Positions 21,090 to 33,130 of a stretch of DNA of 64,000 bases are shown piece by piece (the first letter of the stretch is position 1; the number at the start of each line of letters is the position of its first letter). Under the pieces are notes generated by a model. The model ran no database searches and was not told the origin of the DNA. It saw nothing but the letters and a program-made list of their open reading frames with translations. Origin of the DNA: Megamerina dolium (Eukaryota > Arthropoda > Insecta > Diptera > Megamerinidae); NCBI GenBank assembly GCA_963854835.1, contig OY978529.1, positions 11,678,775-11,742,774 on the forward strand, in the 5' to 3' direction. Position numbers and translations under genes: made by a program.

Positions 21090-24000
21090 ATGAAACTACT
21101 TATTTGTATTTATTCAACTCTATTATTATGCTCGTATACGTATTTACAAAAAAATGCTGTCATTGGCATGGAAATCAGGTAAGAAAGAGTTGAGCAACAT
21201 TCTATAAAAGATAATGAAAACTAGTAACTGATGACAACTGATGATTTTATTGATGCTCCCAAGTAAGAGTAAATTAATGCTCATTACAGGCAACATATTG
21301 ATAATGATTACTTGATTAATATGAATTACTTGCTTAAGGATATCATAAAGTCTGTTGAAAATTTGGAACGATGTTTTGTTATTATCACCGATCATCGTCA
21401 TCACCCATTATATGATGGCAATCTATTTGGGAAAATGCATCGTCTACGAACATATTATTATATTAGAATTGAGGATAACGAAGATTTGTTGGCACCCCAC
21501 TATCAATTGATCCGAATACTCAAACAAATAGAAGCAATGAACTGTGAATTGTATGTAATTACGTTGATGAACGGTTTGCAAGTGAAACGTTTATTACAAT
21601 TCACCGAAAAATTTCACATGCTCAATACTAGACAAAAATTTGTGCTTCTCTACAATGAGCGTCTAATGGAAGTCGACATGCTGCACATTTGGGGCAAAAT
21701 GGTATCGGCTATATTTCTAAGGACACATTTCGATAACAAGTAATACAGTGAATAAGTGATGTATAATTGTTTAATATTCCCTTATGGTTTTGCTGTTTTG
21801 CTAGAATATCAATTTCAACATTATCATATTCGAGTATTTTAAATGGACGCCTGATTATGAGACAGCTTATAGATTGGCATAGAGGAAAACGCATGAAGAA
21901 CGTACAGCTTTTTCCCGATAAAATATCCAATTTGCAAGGTCAAGCTATCTACTATACATGAAGTATATATTAGATATTTAAATATTGAGTTTTGTTGTAC
22001 TACATGCATATTAGGTATCAATTTGGCGATTGCTGTCTACGAGCATCCACCAATGGTATACGTAATGCAAAATTCAGACAGCTCGATATTTAGTGGTCTC
22101 GAGGTAGACATAATGCGTGTCCTTGGCAAAGCGCTAAATTTTCAGCCAAAATTTTATGTAAGTAATGACAGCGAAAAGGAACGATGGGGCAGACAACTGC
22201 CAAATGGCTCCTTTACCGGACTTATTGGACAAGTGGTTAAGTGCACGAATGCAGCTGCAAATGGTAACTTCGGCAAGTAATTGGTGTTATTGTTGATTTC
22301 TTTTATAGACTAATCGTAAAGCTCGCCTTGCAATTGGCGATTTGCATTTGCATAAAATGTACGCTGCCATTATGGATATGAGTATGGCTCACAGTTATGT
22401 TTGTTTGACATTTCTCACGCCAGAATCTTATCAGGATAATTCATGGAGAACATTAATACAACCATTTAGGTGTTGTACATACTGATATTAGTGTGTGTCT
22501 TAGTTGTATGGGCAAAATACTTTCGAAACTCTCAGACCAGCACTGCCACTAGAAATATGCGGTGTGAGAGAATGGTTTACGAAAAATGTAAGCGATCGAA
22601 ACCCATACGATTTGCCCATACGATTAAGTGATACATGAGTCGTCATGAATCAAAATAATCGAAAAAAGCCGCAGGTAAACATTGTTCGCCTGCGATATCA
22701 CTCTAAAAGGCAGTAGCTTCCAATTAAAAATATGAAAATATCTCATGGTGATACAATATAACATTTTTGATTCTTGGCTACTCGTTTAGTTATATGCTAT
22801 ATGAGGAGTAACTTAATCAAACGTGGTAAATCACATTTGTTCTTTTTTTTTGCCATTAGAGTTTTTCGCATTTTTTCTATCTAAAATTGAACATAAAATC
22901 AATACTTTGCAACGAAATGAGACAAATACATACTAAAAAATTATCTTATAGTCGGCCCGAGCCGAGCGAAGCATACCCTGTCTCATATCCACGTTTTCTT
23001 TAATGCTTTCACTTAACTTCCTTATGAAGGGTAGTGGTTGTAGGTAGGATAGGTCGTGGGTTCAATCCCCAGCTGAAACATAACCAATTTAATACCGAAA
23101 AGATTTTTCTTTCGTACTGTACCAATCGTCGGCAAACAATTGCCAATTCTTCCGCCAATAACAATTTGCCATATGAAAGAACTCTGTGACAAAGCTCGGA
23201 AAAAGTGATTTCGCAAGAGTTTTGCCGTTCGGAACTGCCTAAAATAAGTAGATCCCTACTAATACAGTCCAAAATTTAACACGCACAACAGTAATGGAAG
23301 AGAAACTCGGGCAAAGAGCCCTTCGGGGTTTATAAGTGCCACATATTATTTTTTTATGAAAGGTGGAATCTTGCAACGCTAAATAAACTAACTTCTAATA
23401 GCCAGAAAATAATGAAATACAGGTGACAATACAAGTTTATCTTGGTTTTAGACAATTTGACCGGTTCGTTTACTGTTTAAATAAAAAAAAAACGATTTTT
23501 CACTTTTATGTTCCAATTTCTCTGAGCCTATTTAATATAATGAAGTGAAATGATTCCACAATGTAGCTCTTCGGCAGTTGTATACATAATTAATCTTATA
23601 AATAAAAAATTTTGTTATATTTTCCGATTCGTTCACCTACCTGGCCTGGTATAAATTCTTTTATTTGAGTCTTCGAACGAATTCTCAATACCGAAAGGTT
23701 TTGTGACAGGAATCTTTGTTGAAATGTTTGAATTTGGGAAAATCCCATTTTCTTTTGGGGCCAGTTTTTCAGTGCGAGTTTAACTCTACTTGTCGCTTAA
23801 ACTAAGTTTAAAGTCGATTGCAACTTTTCAGTCAAATTTCAACGTAGTTTAAACTAAGTTAAACTCAGATTAACCTAACAGTTGTTCAGGTTTCTGTTCT
23901 TGCACTCCAGTACATCTTTTCTTGCTGCGGTTTAAAATAAGTATACATTTAAATTCCGTTTACGTAAAGTTAGTTTAAACCTAGTTTAATCGTGTACTCA

Positions 24001-27000
24001 AAAAGAGATGCCCTGGTTTATCCTCCAGCACTATAGCTGCCTCTTCCGGTTTAGTCGGTTTTTGGTGAGATCCATACTCTTTATTGTGTTTATTTTTATG
24101 TTCCATAAGGTTCCCACGAGTTGCCACTGCGCAGAGATCCGCAGTACGCAGACAAGGCTATTTAATTTGGAGGGCGCAAGGTGTCCGTATACTCAGTTAA
24201 AGACTAGGTTATTTTTTAAACTGGTCCCCCAGCCAAACTGATTCTCGGCACGGGTCATATAACATCTTAATCCAGCCCAGGGGATAAGGATATTTGAGAG
24301 GAGTCGAGGAGGGCAGAGATGGAGAGTTATTGGGCACCTCTATCCTATGGAAAAGTTACCTGACGAAGTCTGCAACCTTCCCTTGGCTAAGCGCCATCAG
24401 CAGTTATTTCCAGCCGGCATCCAAGGGGAGGGTTTGAAGAGTATTTTCGCCAGCCCAAAAAAAAAATCCTATTCCAAACCCAAACTGGCCCTTACACGAA
24501 TAAAATCATATGAAGTTAAGTTTTTTGCTTTCCATAAACTTTCTTATGAAGGGTCAAATCTTGAAACGATAAAGTTTCTAATGCTCAGATAATAATGAAA
24601 TTTTGTACACAATCCTGTAAAAAATTGTGCGCCTAATCTCTAAAGAAAGTAGTCCGGGATTAATCTTTTGGGGATCAACTTGTAAATTAATTACTTTCAA
24701 GTGATTCGATTTTTAGTCAGCAATAATGTTCCACAGGTTAGCGTAGGTGATGGAGCGACGGTATAGAACATACGACAGAAAACACGCGATGTTGGATACC
24801 CAGGTTCGAATCCGAATTCGTTTATGAATAAAATTACACAACGTTCCGTTTTTAAACGTTTTGTAAACCTATTTGAAATCATTATGAATAGGACGGTATA
24901 TTTGATTCTGGAGTGCTATTGCAGCACTCCAGAATCTTCCTTTATCGTAATCGAGTTTCTTCTCTTTCTTTCTCGTTGGCTCTGGTTCGGGTTACCGCCT
25001 ATTCTTTTTTGTTGACATTCGTTTGAAATAGAGGCAAATACCATGTCCCCCTTTCTTAGCGTTTTTTAAGCGTTCACTTTAAAATTGTTTTTGTTTTATA
25101 ACTCTACTTCCCTGTTTCAAAGGAAAAAATATTTAAACTTTACTTTTCATGATTTGCTAACAATTTTGAAAAATGGATTTATCACTCCTCATACTATATC
25201 GATTAGGAATTTCAACATTTTAATATTATTCTCTAAATTTCGTAGTGCCACAATGTGGTTGGGCGTTTTTATTTCAATATTTGTGGTCGCAATAGTCTTC
25301 TACTTTGTCTCGCTTGTACATCTTACCATACTCAGGGGACCCCAGCAAACTTGGATAAGCAGACAGATCCGTAAACTATGCAGACGCAAGCGAAATGATG
25401 GCCCTAAAATTGAAACCGACAAAATAACGTTCGGCGACGTACGCTTTCGCACCTTTTTAAATAATATTCCGATTCGGCTTAAACAGGAAGATGTATTCGA
25501 GAATGTATCCAATTGTATTTTGTTAACATACAGCATGCTAATGTATGTCTCATTGCCACGGATGCCACGAAACTGGCCTCTGCGCATACTTACCGGATGG
25601 TATTGGATTTACTGTATATTAATAACTGTCACCTATAGAGCCAGCCTAACAGCAATTTTGGCAAATCCTGTTGCCAGGTGAGTGACTGTAGAATAACACA
25701 AGCCAGATGAGCGCACGATTTCTATTTTCTATATTAATAACAGAGTTACAATCGACACCATGGAAGACTTAGTAAAAAGCCGCCTTACACTAACGACGGC
25801 GGTCAGCGAAAATAAACAATTCTTTCAAGATGCATTCGATGAGCTTTCCCAATTGATTGGATTTAACATGCAAATTCTTAAAGACACATCTGGAGTGGTA
25901 AGTTTCCCCTATGAGCCATGGGCTATCACTGGGGCTTTGCACTCAGTTATTTTATTTACTTTTAGTAAGTCAAAAATTTCAAACTTCTTCAGCAAAAGTG
26001 CGATTTGACACGAATCACTTAATTTTTCTTATAAATTTTTGGCTTATGCTCATTTAAAAGTGATGATTCAGTGGACAAGACTGGTATAACATCCCACGAT
26101 TGTAGGGAAAGTATGACACACCAGACAGAGATCCAACATAAGGCTAATTGGTAAATGAAACTGACTTTTCTTTTCAACTGGGCCTCCAGTTTGGCTGATT
26201 ACACTGCTCCACAGTCTTTTCGGTGCCGCGTGTAATTTCTCTCTGATAATATGGCCACGTTAAATCCAAAAAGGGCCGTTATTTTGCTCCATCAGCTTTA
26301 GTTTCTAAGATATATCGAAAAACCCATTTTTGCTTTTATGCAAAAGTAATTACAGTCTACCGCCATTACCTTCCTGCTAAAGAACAGTGTACTCCACTTG
26401 ATGGATAGGATGACATATGGAAAAGGATATGCTATGTATACGCGTCACTAACTCATAGAGAAAAAGAATACACCAACGGTATTTCGACCCAGCAATTTTA
26501 TTTGAAAGTAATACTACGAGATCGGTCTCAGAACAACCCAACCTAACAAAGAAAACAACAAATTTGGAAAAATTTTTCTTTATTTCTCAACATAATCTCC
26601 TTTTAGCTCTATACACTTTTTCCAGCGATATTCTATAGCTTCGATACCCTGTTTATAGTATGAACTGCCTAACTCATTCTACCGTAGACTCCACCTCTTC
26701 ATTGTATGCAAATCTTCTACGCCATTTTTTAAAATTTGGAAATAAACAATAATCCGAAGGAGCTAAATCTGGCGAATAAGGTGCGTGCTGAAGCAATTCG
26801 AGTTTTAACTCATTGATTTTGGCCATCGCAATAGCGGATGTGTGAACTGGTGCATTGTCTTGATGAAACAACACTTTCTTTTTCGCCAAATGCGGCCTTT
26901 TCTTTAATTTCATCACTTATGCATAATTAGCATAATACTCGCCGTTGATAGTATTTTTTTCCTTTTTAAAGATAATCAATAAAAATTATCCCACGTGCAT

Positions 27001-28092
27001 CCCAAAAACAGACGCCATAACCTTGCCTGCAGATGGAATTGTCTTCGCCTTCTTTGGACACGATTCTCCCCTTTCAGTAAACTGTTTTGACTGCTCCTTT
27101 GTCTCAGGTGTGGAAGTGGTGGACCCATGTCTTATCCATGGTTACGAACCGACGCAAAAACTCGGCTTTATTACAGTGAAACATCGCCAAACACTCTATA
27201 GAAACATCTCCACGATGTTATTTTTGTTCTATTGTGAGCAAACGCGGCACCCATATGGCACACAGTTTTTTCATCTCCAAATTTTCCGGTCAATATACGA
27301 TGTATAGCACTTTTTGAAATGCCTATAATTTCACCTAGCTCACGCATCTTCAGCCGGCAATCATCCAATACCATTTTGTGGATTTTCTTAACCGTTTCTG
27401 GCGTGGCCACCTCAATTGGTCGACCTACTACTTCTAAATTGGTGATTTCTCTTTTGAAACTATTCACTGAGATATTAAAAATAATCTCTTTTAATCTCGT
27501 TCCATATCTCAAAAAACTGTGCTACGTTTTTGATACGTTCCTATATTTAGACTGAACACATTACAAAAGGGGATTATGCTTATTACGACAACGTCTATTT
27601 TTTACGTTACCTACGTGTTACACGCCAGAAGGAGAATTTCTTTGGAAAAGGAAACGAGGAGGCATTACATATAATGCGGGACTGTGTTATCGATATGCCA
27701 GTGGCGGTTGGGCTAGAAAAAAATTCACCACTGAAGCCACTAATAGACAAATACATACAACACATGACTGAAGCAGGTATGTATTGAAAATCATTAGGGG
27801 ATATTTATTCAAACTCTTATTTCGATTCTCACACTTAGGTCTAATTCATAAATGGCATAGGGCGGTAATCGAAACATTGCCAACTGAAGAGACTCCACCA
27901 CAAGAGGCTTTAATGGATTGGCGAAAAATCTGGAGCTCATTTGTAATTTTATCTATTGGTTATATATTTGCATTGTGTGCATTGACCGCGGAGAGAGTTC
28001 ATTTCAAATATATTGTGTGCAGGCACCCACTATATGATAACTATAATCCCAATTTATATTACAATTATAAGCGTGTATATTCCAATATGTAG
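21090..28092 (+). CDS. Ionotropic receptor (IR) chemosensory channel
   Basis: Nine exons join in one frame (706 aa): 21090-21178, 21290-21739, 21805-21938, 22015-22235, 22309-22469, 25246-25677, 25744-25897, 27551-27776 and 27839-28092. It begins with a signal peptide (MKLLICIYSTLLLC), then an amino-terminal region, ligand-binding half S1 (INLAIAVYEHPP, GLEVDIMRVLGKALNFQPK, ARLAIGDL), TM1 (WLGVFISIFVVAIVFYFVSL), a pore region, TM of the SYTANL type (YRASLTAILANP), S2, and a last TM (FVILSIGYIFALCAL). Insect IRs form heteromeric cation channels in sensory dendrites for odour, taste, humidity or temperature. Size and layout resemble the conserved antennal IRs; Ir68a is one candidate, but I cannot confirm it. 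Introns 5 and 7 carry transposons without harming the frame. Confidence 0.9.
23033..23358 (+). mobile_element. tRNA-derived SINE, 5'-damaged copy
   Basis: The B box region (gggttcaatccccagctg), the full body (tcggcaaacaattgcc, aacaatttgcc, ctctgtgacaaagctc) and the tail (gagcccttcggggttt, aagtgccacatatta, T-rich end) match the full copies. The A-box half of the head is rearranged. It lies in intron 5 of the ionotropic receptor gene. Confidence 0.8.
23764..24001. mobile_element. Possible MITE rich in gtttaaact palindromes
   Basis: The ends look like an imperfect inverted pair: the left reads tttttcagtgcgagtttaac and the reverse complement of the right reads tttttgagtacacgattaaa. The interior holds repeated palindromic gtttaaact units. 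It is non-coding and lies in an IR gene intron. Confidence 0.45.
24090..24470 (+). repeat. Unclassified interspersed repeat, copy 2
   Basis: Plus-strand counterpart of 18421-18800, with the same blocks in the same order. The short open frame inside it is not supported as a gene. Confidence 0.7.
24912..25028 (-). mobile_element. Gypsy-type LTR fragment
   Basis: The segment matches the LTR at 55561-55976 in the same orientation (shared blocks actccagaatcttcctttat, tctttctttctcg, tttttgttgacattc). Only part of the LTR remains. Its left edge forms an 8-bp palindrome with the adjoining bases (ggagtgct/agcactcc, 24899-24919). Confidence 0.65.
26580..27525 (-). mobile_element. mariner element, nearly full coding region, frame-broken
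   Basis: Minus-strand blocks in order are GRPIEVATPETVKKIHKM and MRELGEIIGISKSAIHRIL (DNA-binding region, about 27300-27430), a middle part broken by frameshifts, and KKKVLFHQDNAPVHTSA with YSPDLAPSDYCLFPNFKKW (26720-26905), holding the second and third catalytic Asp residues. It lies in intron 7 of the ionotropic receptor gene. Its upstream end stops only about 25 bp before exon 8, so it is truncated there. Confidence 0.85.
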
Positions 28093-28351
28093 TTATTGTG
28101 TATTCCAAATTCATAAGAGAATTAAAAAAAAAAAGTTCTAAAGTGTCTGACACCATTTTAAACTGGGAATGGGACAGAATCATTAAATTAATCCACCTTA
28201 TCACAAGAAAAATGTAATTGATTGTAATTATTGAGGTTTCAGTCGATAAACTTACTTGGTCACTAGCAACTCTCAAACTGTTCATACTCTAAAGGTAAGC
28301 TCAGGGTATTGTTACTGCCCTCTATGAGAGGGCACATACTAAAGATTAAAA
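28093..28351. other. 3' flank of the ionotropic receptor gene
   Basis: An ATTAAA-like signal (about 28118-28125) followed by an A run could serve polyadenylation. Nothing else is recognised. Confidence 0.4.
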
Positions 28352-28618
28352 GGCCCGTTGTGATACCACCATGCTGTTGATCATGTTAAATTTGGACAGT
28401 ATTGGAAAGGATCTCCTTATATTACCCGTGACATCAATTTGTGATATCAATTTTTCTGAGGTTTGCCACAGAGCGCTTTCAGAACCTTTTCAATTGCAAA
28501 TTGTTAGTTCCGGTGAAATTAACAATTGTTCGTTCGACAGGTGTGTACCGTTAAAAAGAAAAATATGTTCGATATTGAAATGGCTCAGCCGGAGATGAAA
28601 CCCACGACTCTTCAGTCG
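28352..28618 (-). mobile_element. tRNA-derived SINE, diverged partial copy
   Basis: The minus strand carries the SINE body and B-box region (complement of atttggacagtattggaaagg, tcaatttttctgag, ggctcagccggagatgaaac). It lacks the A-box end and the 3' hairpin, and it is more diverged than the 45273 and 49080 copies. Confidence 0.7.
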
Positions 28619-29028
28619 CAATGTCTTTCTCGCGCGTCATGGAGCATGGGTACAGATTAGACTAATGTTCGTTCACAAGTGTGAACTGTGAAACTATGTG
28701 TCTCAGTTTTTTACTGACAACAAATTCATGAACCAGATGGATGGGGTGATCAACAGTAGGTGCCCGTATCCAAGGCACTTTGCTATTTCTTATACCCTGA
28801 ATGATTGCAAGGTACATTCATTTCGGTCAGATGTTTGTAATCACTTGAAGAAATCTCCGAAGATGAAGAAAAGCATTCGAAAAAGTTCGGTAACAAATTG
28901 TCGGTAGATAGCTCTAAAATGTAACATCTCTGGTAATATTGTATTAATTGTATCTGACTATAGAATAGCTTGCTTTAAAGGTAACATTTTACGTGAAATT
29001 TTCTGTGAAAAGTTAGTTACGTTTAAAA

Positions 29029-29625
29029 ATGAGTGAAAATTTGGAGCATTATCGTCATATTTTGCATTTCTATTATAGAAAAGGTTAGAATGCGTCACAG
29101 GCTGTTGAAAAAATTTGTGCAGTTTACGGAGTCGATGTAACTAGAAAAACAGTAGCGAAGTGGTTTGCTCGTTTTCGATCCGATAATTTTGATGTTAAAG
29201 ATGCACCTCGCTCTGGTCGACCAATCACTGAAAAAGTCAATGAAATGGAAAAACTTGAGCAAGACCGGCACATAAGCAACGCCACACGAATTAATTAGGC
29301 AATTCCATTAAAACGGCCAGAATCGATCAACAGAAAATGTGTTGTGTGGGAAGTGGTGGGAAGTTTTGATTCATCCACCATATAGCCCGGACCTTGCACC
29401 TTCAGATTATCATTTGTTTCGATCTCTGCAGAACTCTCTTAATGGTGTAAATTGCAATTCCGTAGAGGCAGGCAAAACGCACTTAGATCGGTTTTTCGCT
29501 CCAAAAACCCAGAAACTCTACATAGATGAAATAATGGCTTTACCCCAAAAAATTGGAAAAAGGTTATCGATCAAAACGGCACATATATGGTTTAATAAAG
29601 CTTGTTTCAAATATCAGAAAAGTGT
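29029..29625 (+). mobile_element. mariner element, internally deleted
   Basis: It begins ATG (MSENLEHYRHILHFYYRKG, stop) and continues through the helix-turn-helix region (VTRKTVAKWFARFRSDNFDV, APRSGRPITEKVNEM). It then jumps to the C-terminal block (WEVLIHPPYSPDLAPSDY, then FRSLQNSLNG and later KVIDQNGTYMV). About half of the catalytic domain, including HQDNA, is gone. Confidence 0.85.
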
Positions 29626-29699
29626 TTCTATTTTGGTCAAATTTGTAGCCGAAACATTTCGAACACCCAATATATTCCTGATCAGCGTCGTCTAAATAC

Positions 29700-30235
29700 A
29701 GAGTGATTTTTTAGCAACTTTCTTTTTGGCAGCTCAGCTGTTTTCGTGTAACATGTTGCTGTCAAACATGTTCAGTTTGGTCTATAATTTAACCATGAAT
29801 TGACTTACAAACGAACAACGCTTGCAGATTATTGAATTTTATTATCAAAATTCATGCTCGGTTCATTCATTCCTTCATTTTATGGTCAGTTTGGGAGACC
29901 TTCTGAGGCGGGTATTCGGAATCTTGTGACCAAATTTCGCACCAAATTTACATTATTGGACATTAAATCACAGACATGCATACGTAGAGTGCGGACAGAG
30001 GAAAATATCGCAGTTGTATCCGTCAGTTTTGTTGATGACCGTGAATTAGCGATTTATTCGTGAGATACCGGCCGATATGTTGGAGAGGGTATGCCTAAAT
30101 TGGACCCAGCGTATGAACCATTTTAAACGCAGCCGAGGTCAACTTTTACATGAAATTATCTTTAAACATTCAATTATATAGATCGTTCTATCGACTCAAA
30201 TAAAGATTTCATACAATTCTCTAAATTTTATGTTT
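29700..30235 (+). mobile_element. IS630-Tc1-mariner-type element, internally deleted copy
   Basis: Both ends match the longer copy at 39546-40330: the 5' part (ttttggcagctcagctgttttcgtgtaac and following; start of transposase) and the 3' part (IPADMLERVCLNWTQRM, then RGQLLHEIIFKH). The catalytic centre is deleted. Confidence 0.75.
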
Positions 30236-30279
30236 TTTTAAGCAAATCCGAAGGCTCGTAAGAAATTACCCTGTAGTTG

Positions 30280-30800
30280 ATTCAACGATGTCCGTCCGTC
30301 CGTCCATCCGTCTGTCTGTTACCTGGCTGGTTCGCATGGTAACTTGAGAAAATAGTGGCTGGATTTTTTAAAAATTAAACCGCTGTCACTTCGAGAGTCT
30401 TTTGCCTAGAACAACCACAATTGACACTTAGATTAATATTGTAGACGGAAATAATATGGCATAAAATCAGCAAGCCGCGCGGATAACTAGATTTATAAGA
30501 AATGGGCGAACCACACCACCGTTTATAGTAGCTCGCATATAAAATGGCTGAATTTCTTTTAAATTTAAATTTAACATCGGTAGATTTTTGCCTAGAGCTA
30601 ACATAATTGACACTTAAATTAATATGGTAGTCGAAATTAATCTGGCGTTAAATCAAGAAGCCACGCTCTTTAACCGCTATAACTTCCAAACTATTCAGCG
30701 TAGGACAACCGTGTATCGTATTGTAGTATTGTAAAAACAATTAAATTTACAAAAAAAGGGCCAAGCCACGCCCTTTCTTTTTATAGCCCCATACAAAGCC
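30280..30800 (+). repeat. Unclassified repeat with two diverged ~175-bp units
   Basis: After a (GTCC)n-like run (30290-30320), two related units follow at about 30395-30530 and 30585-30720. Both contain the order gcctagarc, aattgacacttarattaatat, gtagwcg, ggc-taaatca-caagcc-cgc. The same kind of unit starts again near 30750 (gggccaagccacgccc). It is non-coding. Confidence 0.5.
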
Positions 30801-32108
30801 TCACAATTTGTTCTAAACTATGCCTACCACTTAATGTAACTTCCACACAAAGTCGCAAAATTATCTTAAGCTTCAAAACCCGCATGATTTACAAAATACT
30901 TCGCCTAAGGCAACTATATTTGAGGTGTAGATTGGTACAATATTATGGTAGCGGTGCATACTTTTTAATGTTGCTCCCATACAAGGTAGTGGAAACAAAC
31001 GAAAAGATGGAAATGCGAGCCAACTTTATATTTATATCTACATGTGTAGACCATAATTCGGTCGACCCAGGTCTACTGTTAGGTCACTTTTATATCCTAA
31101 TATAATACCTAAAATTGTGCATCACAAACTATTCAAATACCCTGTAATATAACGGTATACTTACAATTATTACACCATGTGATAGTTGGGGGTGTCATAA
31201 TAAAGAGCAGCTGTCGGATCTGGCTAGACAGTCGCTACATTTGAAAAATGTTTTCTTTGGGTCACTTCAAAAAATTACAAAACTGCCAAAATAGCGATTT
31301 ATCGTATAATTTTCGATATTTGTACCAACTTTTTGTTTGAAGGGAGCAAAATGTTGTTCACAGAAGTACTTTGGCATGACTCGATCTTTAATTTCGTCAA
31401 CATAGAAAGCAGAAACTGTTCGACCGTTCTGAAACAACTATTTTAAATTTAGCACTTTTTTGTCGTGGCCCAAAAAAATCCCTAATCCCTAAGCACAATA
31501 TTCCAACGTCGCATAGTGTTATTATAAGCAATTTCTTTATTATTGACAAATATACAATAGAAAATATAACTGATAATTTTGCATTCATTATACATTTTTT
31601 ACTCAATCATAAGCATATCGAAAAAATTAATCGAGGTAGTGCACAAGCATACTAGGGTCCCGTATTGCGAATGCGTTAAATGTGTTGAATAGATTCGTCT
31701 AACATATTAGAGTCAAAACTCAAGTAAAACGGACGGGTAAAAAATCGCTGAGTGGTGTTTTGTTAGAAAAAAAATTATTCTCTAACTATTTGGCCGTGCC
31801 ATTCAAAATGATAAGTGGGTTATGCCATATGACATTAGCGTGTTGCTGCAATTGTTAATTGTTAATAGGGGCATAAGTGTCGCAGTCTACGAATGGCAAC
31901 AGCCCCTTCTCGTCCACCGATCCTTAATTAATATAGATGCATGTACGTTAGCAATGATCCTTAGTTCGTTTGTGGGGGTCATCATGAAAAGGGGTAGCCT
32001 TCATGTGAACCATTTTTTGGTGAAGCGTTTTAATCGGCATGATATTTCTTTAAAATATGCGAAATTTGGTCTTGTGGTTTCCAAAATAAAAAATACTACA
32101 GGAAAAGT
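30801..32108. other. Unassigned intergenic DNA
   Basis: No exon or recognisable transposon protein is seen. Short open frames here have no family features. It lies between the 30280 repeat and the LTR element. Confidence 0.35.
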
Positions 32109-32643
32109 TGTAAAGCGTGCCTTTGTTTTCCAGCTGGGGTAACACTCAGCCAGCCAGGGTAAACAAGAGGGCAGCGAAAAACTCTTGTTGTAGGAGGAAA
32201 ACCGAATTACACACTTACAGTCAAATTGACAGTAATATTACCAACACTAGAGTTTTCGGTTCGGATGGTATACCTTTCGTAGCACGATTCCTACTTTTAT
32301 TATTCTTTTCGTTTATTTCGTTTACAAAAATGTAGTATTTACAATTTAAAGCAAAAGAAACGAGGCTTTGAAGTACAGAAGAATTGTTTAATGGAAATTA
32401 CAATTTAATGAAAATATGCTATAATTGAATTATTCAACTGAGGCTGCAAATTTATAAAACTACCCTATTCGTATCCTAAACAAGTAAGAGGGAGACAAGG
32501 AATGGAATGCAGGAGGAAGCACCGCTCTAGCTGGTTGCTCCTGGATTTGAAGTGGTCAAAGTTTTATTATTTTTTTTTTCTATAAATATGTTTGATGTCG
32601 AATATATCAATATTCGGTATTTGTAACACGAATACGCGTTACA
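32109..32643 (-). repeat. 3' LTR (535 bp)
   Basis: Starts tgtaaagcgtgcc and ends cgcgttaca, matching 34608-35712 except that about 570 bp are missing after gtggtcaaag. It is bordered by the polypurine tract on its right. Confidence 0.85.
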
Positions 32644-32924
32644 TTCCCCCTTTACTTGCGAGGATAGGAACTATCCGTAACTTAATTTTTAATAGAGGTT
32701 TGTTTCCCCTTTACTTGCGAGGACCGGAATTCTCTTAACCTAAGAAAAAAAAAGTAAAAAAATAGGAGAGGGAAACCGACTTATACACCACTGCGTTAAG
32801 CAGTGCTATTTCACCGACACCATCTGTGTTCGGCTCGGATATATTTTTCCCTCTCCTTTCTATAATATAAATGATTTTTATTCTTTATTTCTATTTCTAT
32901 AATGTTTATTATTTTAATAAGAAT

Positions 32925-33130
32925 GATAGTAATGATAATAATAATAAAAAGGATAATAATAATAATGATAATAATGATAACAATTCTTTTAATAATAATA
33001 ATAATAGTAATGATAATATTAATAATGATGATGATAATGATAATAATGATGACAATTCAATAAAAATAATAGTAATGATAATAGTAATAGTAATGATAAT
33101 GATAGCGATAATAATGGTAATAATTCTTTT
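32925..33130. repeat. AAT/GAT trinucleotide low-complexity tract
   Basis: A ~200-bp run of aat, gat and agt units inside the LTR element. The long Asn/Asp-rich and Leu/Ile-rich open frames across it are artefacts of the repeat. Confidence 0.9.

Noticed and set aside
22480..22660. Extra receptor exon after exon 5
   Set aside because: An open stretch follows a tag, but joining it breaks phase. Exon 5 joins exon 6 (25246) in phase and gives the expected sequence before TM1.
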